From Mesorhizobium mediterraneum (lineage in GTDB: Bacteria > Pseudomonadota > Alphaproteobacteria > Rhizobiales > Rhizobiaceae): 64,000 nucleotides of DNA. The notes below the pieces were generated by a model. That model had not been told where the DNA came from and did no database searches. It was given only the letters and a program-made list of their open reading frames with translations. The position numbers and the translations under genes were made by a program. The stretch is from NCBI RefSeq assembly GCF_002284565.1, contig NZ_NPKI01000015.1:682001-746000 (forward strand). The letters run 5' to 3'. Shown here in pieces: positions 38,223-48,380 of this stretch. The stretch's first letter is position 1, and every line of letters starts with the position of its first letter.

Positions 38223-39524
38223 TCAGGCGACGCTGGCGGCAAGCGGCGCCGCAATCAGTCTGATACCATCATGGCCGGCGATATCAGCCTCAACGATTTC
38301 GCCCGGCGCGCCGGCGGAGACCGCGGCGAGCGTAAACCCTTCGGTGCGGCCGAGCCCGTCGCGCTCGACCAGGATCGACTGGCGCGTTCCGGCGAGTGCG
38401 GCGAGGTGACTGACATAGGCGGCGCCACCGGCGGCGCGCAGCCGTGCAGCACGCTGCTTGACCACCTCGCGGCGAAGCTGCGGCATGCGCGCCGCGGGGG
38501 TGCCTTCGCGCGGTGAAAATGGAAAAACGTGGAGATGCGTCAGCCCGCATTCCTCGACGATCTCCAGCGATTTTTCGAACATGGCGTCCGTCTCGGTCGG
38601 GAAGCCGGTGATGATGTCGGCGCCGAAGACGATGCCGGGGCGCAATTTGCGCAAATCCTCGCAAAAACGGATCGACTGATCCCGGTTGTGTCGGCGCTTC
38701 ATCCGTTTCAGGATCATGTCGTCGCCCGCCTGCAGCGACAGATGCAGATGTGGCATCAGTCGGGGCTCGGTGGCGATCGCGTCGAGCAGATCGTCGTCGG
38801 CCTCGATCGAATCGATCGAGGAGAGGCGCAGGCGTTTCACGTCAGGCACCTGCTTGAGGATTGTCTTGACCAATTTGCCGAGTTTCGGGCTGCCCGGCAG
38901 GTCGGCGCCGAAGCTGGTCATGTCGACGCCGGTCAGCACGATCTCGGCATAGCCATTGCCGCTCAGCCGCTTGACCTGCTCGACTACGGCGCCCATCGGC
39001 ACCGAGCGCGAATTGCCGCGGCCATAGGGGATGATGCAGAAGGTGCAGCGGTGGTCGCAGCCGTTCTGCACCTGGACGAAGGCTCGCGCCCGGCCTTCGA
39101 TGGCGTCGACCATGTGGGCGGCCGTCTCGCGTACCGAAAAGATATCGTTGACGCGAGCCTTCTCGGTATCGTTGACGCCGAAATCCGGCAGCGCGCGATA
39201 GGAATTCGCCTTCAGCTTCTCCTCATTGCCGAGGACGAGATCGACCTCGTCCATGGCGACGAAATTCTGCGGCTCGGTCTGCGCGGCGCAGCCGGTGACG
39301 ATGATGCGGGCGGCCGGGTTCTCGCGGCGGGCCTTGCGGATCGACTGCTTTGCCTGGCGCACCGCCTCGCCGGTGACGGCGCAGGTGTTGAAGATGATGG
39401 CGCCGCCTGCCAGCGCGCCAAGGCCGGCGCTTTCCGCCTCGCGCCGCATCACCTCGGATTCGTAGGTGTTCAGCCGGCAGCCGAAGGTAACGACGTCAAT
39501 GCCCTTCTTGGGAAGAGCGGGCAT
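38223..39524 (-). CDS. mtaB: tRNA threonylcarbamoyladenosine methylthiotransferase MtaB
   Basis: Radical-SAM methylthiotransferase that makes ms2t6A37 in ANN-decoding tRNAs. The 433-residue protein has N-terminal UPF0004 cysteines (F-G-C-R-L-N, F-N-T-C-A-V-T, V-T-G-C-A-A-Q), then the radical-SAM C-D-H-R-C-T-F-C-I-I-P and a C-terminal TRAM domain. The ATG at 39524 shares a base with the dapF stop (TGATG), which fixes the start; longer frames reach into dapF. Confidence 0.94.
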   Translation of the reverse strand: MPALPKKGIDVVTFGCRLNTYESEVMRREAESAGLGALAGGAIIFNTCAVTGEAVRQAKQSIRKARRENPAARIIVTGCAAQTEPQNFVAMDEVDLVLGNEEKLKANSYRALPDFGVNDTEKARVNDIFSVRETAAHMVDAIEGRARAFVQVQNGCDHRCTFCIIPYGRGNSRSVPMGAVVEQVKRLSGNGYAEIVLTGVDMTSFGADLPGSPKLGKLVKTILKQVPDVKRLRLSSIDSIEADDDLLDAIATEPRLMPHLHLSLQAGDDMILKRMKRRHNRDQSIRFCEDLRKLRPGIVFGADIITGFPTETDAMFEKSLEIVEECGLTHLHVFPFSPREGTPAARMPQLRREVVKQRAARLRAAGGAAYVSHLAALAGTRQSILVERDGLGRTEGFTLAAVSAGAPGEIVEADIAGHDGIRLIAAPLAASVA

Positions 39525-40408
39525 CAGGCGGCGCTTTCGGTGTCGCGGGCCCACACGCCGGTCGACGGGTCGAAGCTGCCGGAAAATTCCCATTCGGCGG
39601 CACCGGTGAGGACGACGTGGTCGTCGCCGCGCCATTCGACATGCAAGGAGCCGCCGCCGGGCGTCACCAAGGAGACGCTGCGTCCGGTCCGCTTGGTGCG
39701 GGCGGCAGCGACGACGGCGGCACAAGCCGCCGTGCCGCAGGCCTTGGTCAGGCCGGCGCCGCGCTCCCAGGTGCGGATGACCATCGTCTCGGGCGAGGTC
39801 ACCTGCGCGATTGTGATGTTGGCGCGTTCGGGGAAGATCGGGTGGTTTTCGAGCAGCGGACCGAAGCGGTCGAGCTCGTAGGACCAGACGTCGCGGTCGA
39901 CCCAGAAAATGGCGTGCGGATTGCCCATCGACACGACCGAGGGCGAGTGCAGCACAGGCGCGTCGATCGGGCCGATCTGCAGCTCGATCATGCGGGTGTC
40001 GCGGAATTCCTCGGCCAGCGGAATATCCTGCCAGCCGAAACGCGGTCTGCCCATGTCGACCGAGATCAGCCCGTCGGCATGTTCCTCGGCGTTGAGGATG
40101 CCGGCGACCGTCTCGAAGGCGAATGTCTTCTGGCCGGTCTCGGCAGCAAGCGCTTGCACCACACAGCGCATGCCGTTGCCGCAGGCCTGCGCGCCGGTTC
40201 CGTCGGAATTCAATATGTCGATGAAAAAGGCGGTGCCCGGCGTCCTGGCATCGTGGATCGCCATGATCTGATCGAATTTCGTCGCGGCATCGGCGTTGAG
40301 CGCAAGGGCGGCAGCCGGCGTCACCCGATCGGCGCGACCGTGCATGTCGGCAACGATGATCTCGTTGCCGATGCCGTTCATCTTGGCGAAGGGGACAGTG
40401 CTTGCCAT
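39524..40408 (-). CDS. dapF: Diaminopimelate epimerase
   Basis: The 294-residue enzyme interconverts LL- and meso-diaminopimelate for lysine and peptidoglycan. The two catalytic cysteines lie in [11 protein letters not shown] and [12 protein letters not shown]. Other blocks are M-N-G-I-G-N-E and M-G-N-P-H-A-I-F. It heads an operon with mtaB and ftsY, an order widely kept in rhizobia. Confidence 0.96.
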   Translation of the reverse strand: MASTVPFAKMNGIGNEIIVADMHGRADRVTPAAALALNADAATKFDQIMAIHDARTPGTAFFIDILNSDGTGAQACGNGMRCVVQALAAETGQKTFAFETVAGILNAEEHADGLISVDMGRPRFGWQDIPLAEEFRDTRMIELQIGPIDAPVLHSPSVVSMGNPHAIFWVDRDVWSYELDRFGPLLENHPIFPERANITIAQVTSPETMVIRTWERGAGLTKACGTAACAAVVAAARTKRTGRSVSLVTPGGGSLHVEWRGDDHVVLTGAAEWEFSGSFDPSTGVWARDTESAA

Positions 40409-40530
40409 GGATCGAAAGGTCTCATGCCGGTTTGGCGCCTATATGGCGGATACCGGCCGAAATTACCAGTGCGCGGACATTTTGAATCCGCGCATCGTGC
40501 TTTCCAAAAATCGATTTTCGGGCCGATGCG

Positions 40531-40692
40531 CTACGTCACCGCGAAGACGCCGAGCATGACCAGCAGGAAGATGATCAGCACGATGCCGATGAGGATACGG
40601 GCACCGGTGGCGGCAGCTCCGGCCAAGGCCGGCATGCCGAGCAGGCTTGCCGCGGCCGCGATGATCAGAAGAATGATGATCCATTTGATCAT
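40531..40692 (-). CDS. UPF0391/DUF1328 small membrane protein
   Basis: 53 residues: two hydrophobic segments around a small-residue turn (MIKWIIILLIIAAAASLLGM, then A-L-A-G-A-A-A-T-G-A-R-I-L and I-V-L-I-I-F-L-L-V-M-L-G-V-F). The A-G-A-A-A centre followed by an I-L-I/F-V-L pattern is the UPF0391 signature. The function is unknown; homologues are often stress-induced. It stands alone between dapF and the hydrolase gene. Confidence 0.85.
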   Translation of the reverse strand: MIKWIIILLIIAAAASLLGMPALAGAAATGARILIGIVLIIFLLVMLGVFAVT

Positions 40693-40812
40693 GAGAAAAA
40701 ACCTCGCGGCCGACGGTTGTGGAAACTACCTACAAACGCGTCTGCGATGGCTTGGGTTCCGATTCCTTGGATTTGCCTGGAAATTCCCTGCGCCGCGAAG
40801 CCGGTCGCCTGC

Positions 40813-41853
40813 CTAGGCCGTCGGCACGTCCCAGACCTCGCCGGGACGCAAGGCGCGAAAGCGTTCGCGCGGGACGCTCTGGTCATCCAGGGCCTCACCA
40901 AGCTTTCTTGCCGGCTCGTCGATCGGCTCGTTGGTGAGCCGGAACGTGCCCCAATGGCAGCCGGCAGCATAGGCGGCGTTGCACAAAAGCATGCCTTGCA
41001 CCGCCTCCTCAGGGTTCTGGTGGTGTGGCGCCATGAACCAGCGCGGCTCGTAAGCGCCGATCGGCAGGATGGCGAGGCGGAAGCCGCCGTGCCTTTCGGC
41101 CATCAGCCGATAGTTGATGCCATCGTGGAAACCGGTGTCGCCGGCGAAATAGATCTTTCCGCCCGGCGTCTTGACCACAAAACCCGCCCACAGCGCCATG
41201 CGCCGGTCGCGGGTGCCACGCGCCGACCAGTGGTGCACCGGCTCGACATGGACGGCCACGTCCTTGCCGATGTCGACCCGCTCGCCCCAGTCATGCACGG
41301 AGAGCCGCATGCCGGGAACGCCATCTTCGATAATGACGTCGTTGCCGAGTGGCGTCAGCACCAGCGGGTCATGCTTTGTCTTCAGCCGCTTCAGCGTGGC
41401 GAGGTCGAGATGGTCGTAGTGATTGTGGCTGACCAATACGAGGTCGATCGGCGGCAGGCTGGAAAACGCGATGCCCGGCAGGTTGACCCGTTTCGGCCCG
41501 GCAAAGGAGAGCGGCGAGACGCGCCGCGACCAGACCGGGTCGGTGAGGATATTCAGGCCGGCTGTCTGGATAAGCAGCGTGGAATGGCCGACCATGGTCA
41601 GCCTCAGCCCGGGGCCTTCGATCCGCTCGGCCGGCGTGGCCTGATGAAACGGGCTCGGATTCGCCGCTGGCCATTTCGAGCGCTCGCCGCCCAGCTGCCA
41701 CTTCAAAAGATCGGAAAAACGCGCAGGCAGCTTGCCGTTGGGATTGAAGAACAAGGTGCCGTCGAAATGATCGCTGGGCGGGCCGCTGTAGTAGCGATTG
41801 GCGGCTCTTTTTCTTGCAGCCAAGGTTTCGCCTCCGGCAGAGTTCCGTTTCAC
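40813..41853 (-). CDS. Metallo-beta-lactamase-fold hydrolase, NAPE-PLD/UlaG-like
   Basis: 346 residues, no signal peptide. Zinc ligands are in V-S-H-N-H-Y-D-H-L-D, with further ligands in E-P-V-H-H-W-S-A-R-G, F-A-G-D-T-G-F-H-D and near the C-terminus G-C-H-W-G-T-F. The layout, including G-H-S-T-L-L-I-Q near 88-95, fits the branch that includes N-acylphosphatidylethanolamine phospholipase D. The substrate may thus be a phospholipid or a phosphodiester, but this is inference. Confidence 0.87.
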   Translation of the reverse strand: MKRNSAGGETLAARKRAANRYYSGPPSDHFDGTLFFNPNGKLPARFSDLLKWQLGGERSKWPAANPSPFHQATPAERIEGPGLRLTMVGHSTLLIQTAGLNILTDPVWSRRVSPLSFAGPKRVNLPGIAFSSLPPIDLVLVSHNHYDHLDLATLKRLKTKHDPLVLTPLGNDVIIEDGVPGMRLSVHDWGERVDIGKDVAVHVEPVHHWSARGTRDRRMALWAGFVVKTPGGKIYFAGDTGFHDGINYRLMAERHGGFRLAILPIGAYEPRWFMAPHHQNPEEAVQGMLLCNAAYAAGCHWGTFRLTNEPIDEPARKLGEALDDQSVPRERFRALRPGEVWDVPTA

Positions 41854-42118
41854 CAGAGATAGGACCGAAGCCGGCTAGCGCAAGCATCTGGGGCCGAATG
41901 CCAAGGGCACGCCTCTCCAGGCAAAACCGCTGTGCACGGTCGGGTCAGACCCACAGGGCAGGCTTTTAGGCGGCACGTATTTTGTGGTAAAGTTGCAACA
42001 GATGCTGCCGCAAATGGTATTTTAACCATATCGGGTTGAAATTCTGCCACCTTCTCCATCTTGGTGGGGGAAGACATTGTGCGGACGGCAGCCCCAGCCG
42101 GATCGACGGAGGTTTGAA

Positions 42119-42670
42119 ATGGATTTTTCGAAAACCGGTCTGCTGGCCGTATCGCTTGCCGCGCTCGTTGCGAGCGGCTGTTCAACGTCACGGTTCTCAT
42201 CGATGGACCAGGAGCAGCCAGCGCCGCTGCAAGCCGCGCCCTCCGGCAAGGTAACCGGAAATCAGCTGCCGCCGCCGGCGTCGCCCGGCACGGCCGACCC
42301 GTCGAAATTTCCGACGGCGCCGCAAGGCACGCTAAACCCCCAGGTCGCCTCGTTGCCGCCGGACGGAACGGCACCGGCCGGAGCCCCGGATCTTACCGCA
42401 GGCAGCGTCGCCGGCGTGTGGAAGGCCAGCGTGTCCGGCCAGAGCTGCCAGGTGGCAACGCCGCAGACGAAATTCGGCGCCGGCTATCGGGCCGGACCGC
42501 TGCATTGCCCGGCGCCGATCGACGGCATCAAATCATGGAACGTCGCCGGCAAGCAGCTGACGCTGTATGATGAGAATGGCGGCACGCTGGCACGGCTCTA
42601 TTCCTCGGGCGGAGAGAAATTCGACGGCCAGACTTCCAACGGCCTGCCGATTTCGCTTACAAGAGGCTGA
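42119..42670 (+). CDS. Omp19-like outer-membrane lipoprotein (AprI/Inh protease-inhibitor fold)
   Basis: 183 residues. A lipoprotein signal ends in V-A-S-G-C (Cys21), followed by a Pro/Ala-rich linker to about 95. The C-terminal domain contains A-G-V-W-K-A-S-V-S-G-Q-S-C, A-T-P-Q-T-K-F-G-A-G-Y-R-A-G-P-L-H-C-P and L-Y-D-E-N-G-G-T. It matches Brucella Omp19 closely from memory, including both domain cysteines; Omp19 inhibits host and bacterial proteases. The ATG at 42119 follows GGAGG. Bases 41854-42118 show no other gene. Confidence 0.9.
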   Translation: MDFSKTGLLAVSLAALVASGCSTSRFSSMDQEQPAPLQAAPSGKVTGNQLPPPASPGTADPSKFPTAPQGTLNPQVASLPPDGTAPAGAPDLTAGSVAGVWKASVSGQSCQVATPQTKFGAGYRAGPLHCPAPIDGIKSWNVAGKQLTLYDENGGTLARLYSSGGEKFDGQTSNGLPISLTRG

Positions 42671-42690
42671 CCCGCCTCCTATTTGTTTTT

Positions 42691-42835
42691 ACGCAATTCC
42701 TAGGGAAAACCGCTACACACTTTTCCTGGGATTGCTCTAGAGCAGGATGAATTCAAATTGAGTCGGTCATCCTGCTCTAAGTCTTTTTTTGCGTATGATC
42801 TTGTCCGAAAAGTCTGCAACTTTTCGGGATCATAC
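42691..42835. repeat. Mosaic rhizobial intergenic element (modules B-A-C)
   Basis: Three blocks follow each other: B, acgcaattcc...ggaaaaccgc...cacttttcctgg to gctctaga (42691-42740); A, a palindrome agagcaggatga...tcatcctgctct (42739-42779); and C, gcgtatgatcttgtccgaaa to gatcatac (42791-42835). Blocks A and B recur in the other order at 55463-55568, and block C alone at 33349 and 36463. This is the hallmark of the RIME-type mosaic elements of rhizobia. Confidence 0.82.
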
Positions 42836-42853
42836 TTCAGAACGACGTGACCG

Positions 42854-44056
42854 ATGCATCTGCGTGACGGCCTTCAGACCCATGCGACCGTCCGGCAGCG
42901 CTACGACCATTTGGTCGATACGGGCCTGATCGACCGCGATCCGGCACAGGAGCGGATCGTCGCGGCACTCGACCGGCTGATCGACGAGATTTCGGCAAAG
43001 CGGCTGGCGCACAAGTCGAGCGCGCTGGGCTGGCTGTTCGCGCGCAAGCGCGAGACGCGCGAGGCCGTCAAGGGCCTCTACATCCATGGCGGCGTCGGCC
43101 GCGGCAAGACCATGCTGATGGACATGTTCTTCGAGCTGGTGCCGGTCAGGCGCAAGCGCCGTGTGCACTTCAACGACTTCATGGCCGATGTGCAGGACCG
43201 CATCCAGAAGCATCGGCTGGAGCGCAAGAATGGCACCGTCAGGGAAGACGACCCGATCGCGCCGGTGGCCCGCTCGCTGGCCGAGGAAGCCTGGGTGCTG
43301 TGCTTCGACGAGTTTTCCGTCACCGACATCGCCGATGCGATGATCCTGTCCCGACTGTTCTCGGCGCTGTTTGCCAACGGCGTCGTGCTGGTCGCCACGT
43401 CCAATGTCGCGCCGGAGGATCTCTACCGCGACGGTTTGAACCGCAAGCTTTTCCTACCCTTCATCGGCACCCTGGAGCGGAATGCGCAGGTGCTGGCGCT
43501 AGACGCCGACAAGGATTATCGGCTGGACAAGCTCAGCCGCCTGCCGGTCTATGTCACCCCCGCCGATGCCGCCGCCGATGCTGTCCTCGACGAGGCCTGG
43601 GAGGTGATGACGCATGGCAGGCCGACGGAGGCGGCGGCGCTGACGGTAAAGGGCAGGCAGATCGTGGTGCCGCGTGCTGCCGGCGATGCGGCGCGGTTTT
43701 CTTTTGCCGATCTCTGCGAGAAACCGCACGGCGCCCGCGATTTCCTGGCGATTGCCAGCCGCTTCTCGACCATCTTCATCGATCATGTGCCGGTGCTCGG
43801 CGAAGGCAGCCGCAACGAGGCCAAGCGCTTCATCCTGCTGATCGACACGCTCTACGATCATCATGTGCGGCTGGTGGTGAGCGCTGCTGCACCGCCACCG
43901 CAGCTTTACACGGCCAAGCGCGGCACCGAGGTCTTCGAGTTCGAGCGCACGGCGTCACGGCTGATCGAGATGCAGAGCCACGAATGGCTGGAGGACTGGG
44001 CGAAACGGCAGAGTGCGCCGCCGCCGTCGCCGGAAGCGCAACAGGCTCAGGCCTAG
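42854..44056 (+). CDS. zapE: Cell division protein ZapE (AFG1-like ATPase)
   Basis: A 400-residue AAA-type ATPase. Walker A G-G-V-G-R-G-K-T is at 79-86, Walker B in L-C-F-D-E-F-S-V-T-D, and V-A-T-S-N-V-A-P-E-D-L-Y and F-I-D-H-V-P-V-L are also typical of the family. ZapE associates with the Z-ring and, as in mitochondrial AFG1, may help protein turnover. The stop overlaps the convergent GNAT gene by four bases. Confidence 0.93.
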   Translation: MHLRDGLQTHATVRQRYDHLVDTGLIDRDPAQERIVAALDRLIDEISAKRLAHKSSALGWLFARKRETREAVKGLYIHGGVGRGKTMLMDMFFELVPVRRKRRVHFNDFMADVQDRIQKHRLERKNGTVREDDPIAPVARSLAEEAWVLCFDEFSVTDIADAMILSRLFSALFANGVVLVATSNVAPEDLYRDGLNRKLFLPFIGTLERNAQVLALDADKDYRLDKLSRLPVYVTPADAAADAVLDEAWEVMTHGRPTEAAALTVKGRQIVVPRAAGDAARFSFADLCEKPHGARDFLAIASRFSTIFIDHVPVLGEGSRNEAKRFILLIDTLYDHHVRLVVSAAAPPPQLYTAKRGTEVFEFERTASRLIEMQSHEWLEDWAKRQSAPPPSPEAQQAQA

Positions 44057-44481
44057 AGTCGATAAACATACATGACAAAGCCTTCCGCCTCGCCATGCGG
44101 CTCCCTTCGCGCCTCATACAGTGCGCGAGCGGCAACATTGTCCGGCTCGGTGCCGACCCAGGCCTCCTCGCAGCCATGCTCGCGGCCGAGCGCAAACATG
44201 GCGTCGAGCATTCTTGTCGCTGTGCCCTGGCGCTGGAAGGCCGGCGCCACGCCGACTTCGTCGATGTAGAGTTCGCTCACCTTGTCCGGATGGCGGTGGA
44301 TGACGGCAGCGCACTGGCCGACGACCACGCCGTCGGCGAGCGCCACAATCATGAAATGTCCTGGTGAGGCGAGGTAGGCGGCAAGGCGATCAGGCCTCAC
44401 CGGCTCGTCGAACACGTCTTCGGCGACCCGCATCACAAGGGCGTCATCGCCGGGAAGCAGCCTTCTTATTTCCATCTTCAT
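44053..44481 (-). CDS. GNAT N-acetyltransferase, AAC(3)-I-like
   Basis: 142 residues with I-D-E-V-G-V-A-P-A-F-Q-R-Q-G-T-A-T-R-M-L (acetyl-CoA loop) and a terminal A-R-A-L-Y-E-A-R-R. The layout recalls the AAC(3)-I aminoglycoside acetyltransferase branch, but chromosomal members commonly have other or unknown substrates and resistance should not be assumed. Its upstream region (44482-44720) is AT-rich and also serves mdh. Confidence 0.82.
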   Translation of the reverse strand: MKMEIRRLLPGDDALVMRVAEDVFDEPVRPDRLAAYLASPGHFMIVALADGVVVGQCAAVIHRHPDKVSELYIDEVGVAPAFQRQGTATRMLDAMFALGREHGCEEAWVGTEPDNVAARALYEARREPHGEAEGFVMYVYRL

Positions 44482-44678
44482 TGTGTAAATATGCCAAAGT
44501 CGGCTTAATTCTTTTGACGCTTACGTAATTCCCATTGTTTCTAACCGATTGAAATTATTCACTCCGAAATAATCGTTTGAATTTTTTTTGCACCGGGGCT
44601 ATTGGGTGCGGCGAAATCCCGCGGCTTCCCCGCAGCATTCCGGCCTCCTTCCTCGACGTCGTCATCCCAAGTCGTTAA

Positions 44679-45689
<1,011 letters not shown>

Positions 45690-45720
45690 CCCGCCGCCAA
45701 GTGACCCGGAGACAACGCGC

Positions 45721-46914
45721 ATGAACATCCATGAATATCAGGGCAAGGCGCTGCTGAAGGGCTTTGGCGCACCGGTGGCCGAGGGCGTGCCGGTGTTCGA
45801 GGCAAGCGAGGCGGAAGCCGCCGCCAAGGCGCTGCCCGGCCCGCTCTATGTGGTGAAGAGCCAGATCCATGCCGGCGGCCGCGGCAAGGGCAAGTTCAAG
45901 GAGCTCGGCCCCGACGCCAAGGGTGGCGTCAGGCTGGCGAAGTCGGTCGCCGATGTCGTCGCCAACGCCAACGAGATGCTCGGCCACACACTGGTCACCA
46001 AACAGACCGGTCCGGCGGGCAAGCAGGTCAACCGCCTCTACATCGAGGACGGCGCCGACATCGAGCGCGAGCTCTATCTGTCGCTGCTGGTCGACCGCTC
46101 GGTCGGCCGCATCGCCTTCGTCGTTTCGACCGAGGGCGGCATGGACATCGAGGCGGTCGCCCATGACACGCCGGAAAAGATCATCACCGTCGCCATCGAC
46201 CCGGAAAAGGGCGTGACGGCGGATGATTTGAAAGAACTCAACAGCGCGCTGAAGCTCGACGGCGACGCCGCCAAGGACGGCGAGACACTGTTCCCGATCC
46301 TCTACAAAGCCTTCGTCGAAAAGGACATGAGCCTGCTCGAGGTCAACCCGCTGATCGTCATGAGGAACGGCCGGCTGCGCGTGCTCGACGCCAAGGTGTC
46401 GTTCGACAACAACGCGCTGTTCCGCCATCCCGACGTGATGGAGCTGCGCGACATCACCGAAGAGGACGAGAAGGAGATCGAGGCGTCGAAATACGACCTC
46501 GCCTATGTCGCGCTCGACGGCAATATCGGCTGTATGGTCAATGGCGCCGGCCTCGCCATGGCGACGATGGACATCATCAAGCTCTATGGCGCCGAACCCG
46601 CCAACTTCCTCGATGTCGGCGGCGGCGCGTCGAAGGAGAAGGTGACGGCGGCGTTCAAGATCATCACCAAGGATCCGGCGGTCAAGGGCATCCTGATCAA
46701 CATCTTCGGCGGCATCATGAAATGCGACATCATCGCCGAGGGCGTCATCGCGGCGGTCAAGGAAGTTGGGCTGCAAGTGCCGCTGGTGGTGCGGCTCGAA
46801 GGCACCAATGCCGAGCTAGGCAAGAAGATCATCAATGACAGTGGCCTCAATGTCGTCTCGGCCGACGACCTCGACGATGCCGCGAAGAAAATCGTGGCGG
46901 CGGTGAAGGGCTGA
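45721..46914 (+). CDS. sucC: Succinyl-CoA synthetase, beta subunit
   Basis: 397 residues: an ATP-grasp domain ([12 protein letters not shown] near 43-54) and a C-terminal CoA-ligase part with [10 protein letters not shown]. It makes succinate, with ADP or GDP phosphorylation, from succinyl-CoA with SucD. A short direct repeat, ccaagtgacccg, brackets the gap after mdh. A small cupin gene lies between sucC and sucD. Confidence 0.96.
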   Translation: MNIHEYQGKALLKGFGAPVAEGVPVFEASEAEAAAKALPGPLYVVKSQIHAGGRGKGKFKELGPDAKGGVRLAKSVADVVANANEMLGHTLVTKQTGPAGKQVNRLYIEDGADIERELYLSLLVDRSVGRIAFVVSTEGGMDIEAVAHDTPEKIITVAIDPEKGVTADDLKELNSALKLDGDAAKDGETLFPILYKAFVEKDMSLLEVNPLIVMRNGRLRVLDAKVSFDNNALFRHPDVMELRDITEEDEKEIEASKYDLAYVALDGNIGCMVNGAGLAMATMDIIKLYGAEPANFLDVGGGASKEKVTAAFKIITKDPAVKGILINIFGGIMKCDIIAEGVIAAVKEVGLQVPLVVRLEGTNAELGKKIINDSGLNVVSADDLDDAAKKIVAAVKG

Positions 46915-46918
46915 TCTG

Positions 46919-47290
46919 GTGCCTCCGCACAAGATAAACCTGGTCGAGGCGGCGGATGCGAAGATCAAAAAGGTCTTCGATCCGCATATCGCCGGCGACG
47001 TCAACGATGCCCAGGTCAAGATCGCCAAGTTCGGCGATGTCTTCGACTGGCATGCGCATGACAACGAGGACGAAGCGTTCCTCGTGCTGCGCGGCCGCAT
47101 CGCCATCGATTTCCGCGACGGCACGGTGGAGCTTGGCAGCGGCGAGTTCATCGTCGTGCCGCGGTCCGTCGAGCACCGGCCGCGCTCGCTGAGCGAGGAG
47201 CCAGTGGTGCTGATGTTCGAGCCGGCGACGACACTCAACACCGGCAACGCCAAGAGCGACCTCACCGTCGCCGATCTCAAGCGGCTCTGA
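46919..47290 (+). CDS. Single-domain cupin protein
   Basis: 123 residues with a GTG start four bases after the sucC stop. The conserved cupin motifs appear: [18 protein letters not shown] (motif 1 with two His and a Glu as metal ligands) and [14 protein letters not shown] (motif 2 with the third His). It is a small metal-binding beta-barrel of unknown substrate. Its place between the two synthetase subunit genes implies co-transcription with the TCA block. Confidence 0.85.
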   Translation: MPPHKINLVEAADAKIKKVFDPHIAGDVNDAQVKIAKFGDVFDWHAHDNEDEAFLVLRGRIAIDFRDGTVELGSGEFIVVPRSVEHRPRSLSEEPVVLMFEPATTLNTGNAKSDLTVADLKRL

Positions 47291-47354
47291 CCATGGCATC
47301 TCTGACGATGACCACGCAGCCTTCCTCGATCAACGGTTTGTAAAAAGGACCACC

Positions 47355-48257
47355 ATGTCCATTCTCGTCGACAAGAACACCAAGGTGCTCGTGCAGGGCC
47401 TGACCGGCAAGACCGGCACGTTCCATACGGAGCAGGCGCTGGCCTATCACGGGACGAAAATGGTCGGCGGCATCCACCCCAAAAAGGGTGGCGAGACGTG
47501 GACCGGTGCCAAGGGCGAGAGCCTGCCGATCTTTTCCACCGTCGCTGAAGGCAAGGCGAAGACCGGCGCCAACGCTTCTGTCGTCTATGTGCCGCCGGCG
47601 GGCGCCGCAGAGGCGATCCTGGAAGCGATCGAAGCCGAGATCCCGCTGATCATCTGCATCACCGAGGGCATCCCGGTGATCGACATGATCAAGGTCAAGG
47701 CGCGGCTCGACCGCTCGACATCGCGGCTCATCGGCCCCAACTGCCCCGGCGTCCTGACCCCCAACGAATGCAAGATCGGCATCATGCCCGGCAACATCTT
47801 CCGCAAGGGCTCGGTCGGCGTTGTTTCCCGCTCGGGAACGCTTACCTATGAGGCAGTGTTCCAGACCACCAATGTCGGCCTCGGCCAGACCACCGCCGTC
47901 GGCATCGGTGGCGACCCCGTCAAAGGCACGGAGTTCATCGACGTGCTGGAGATGTTCCTCGCCGACGACGAGACCCGATCGATCATCATGATCGGCGAGA
48001 TCGGCGGCTCGGCCGAGGAAGACGCCGCGCAGTTCCTCAAGGACGAAGCCAAGCGTGGCCGCAAGAAGCCGATGGCCGGTTTCATCGCCGGGCGCACGGC
48101 GCCGGCCGGGCGCACCATGGGCCATGCGGGCGCCGTCATCTCCGGCGGCAAGGGCGGCGCCGAGGACAAGATCGCGGCGATGGAATCGGCCGGGATAAAA
48201 GTTTCGCCCTCGCCGGCCCGGCTCGGCACGACGCTGGTCGAGGCGATCAAAGGTTAG
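47355..48257 (+). CDS. sucD: Succinyl-CoA synthetase, alpha subunit
   Basis: 300 residues with the CoA-binding Rossmann start ([14 protein letters not shown]) and the phosphohistidine loop [10 protein letters not shown] near residue 255. Partner of SucC. A 92-base low-complexity inverted repeat separates it from sucA. Confidence 0.97.
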   Translation: MSILVDKNTKVLVQGLTGKTGTFHTEQALAYHGTKMVGGIHPKKGGETWTGAKGESLPIFSTVAEGKAKTGANASVVYVPPAGAAEAILEAIEAEIPLIICITEGIPVIDMIKVKARLDRSTSRLIGPNCPGVLTPNECKIGIMPGNIFRKGSVGVVSRSGTLTYEAVFQTTNVGLGQTTAVGIGGDPVKGTEFIDVLEMFLADDETRSIIMIGEIGGSAEEDAAQFLKDEAKRGRKKPMAGFIAGRTAPAGRTMGHAGAVISGGKGGAEDKIAAMESAGIKVSPSPARLGTTLVEAIKG

Positions 48258-48345
48258 GGCAGTAAGGGAGTAGGGCAGTAGGGCGGTAGGGACAAGACGA
48301 GGGCATTGCCCTACTCCCATACTGCCCTATTGCCCTACTCCCCTC
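48254..48345. repeat. Low-complexity inverted repeat between sucD and sucA
   Basis: agggcagtaagggagtaggg units on the left face gccctactcccatactgccc units on the right, forming an imperfect long hairpin around gacaagacga. It resembles the structure at 26838-26902. It would fold in the TCA-operon mRNA. Confidence 0.7.
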
Positions 48346-48380
48346 CAAAACAGGAGACGGAGCCAGGCTCCGCTGAAAAA

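Noticed and set aside
44053..44481. Aminoglycoside resistance gene
   Set aside because: The fold recalls AAC(3)-I, but the chromosomal housekeeping context and lack of mobile DNA do not support a resistance call.
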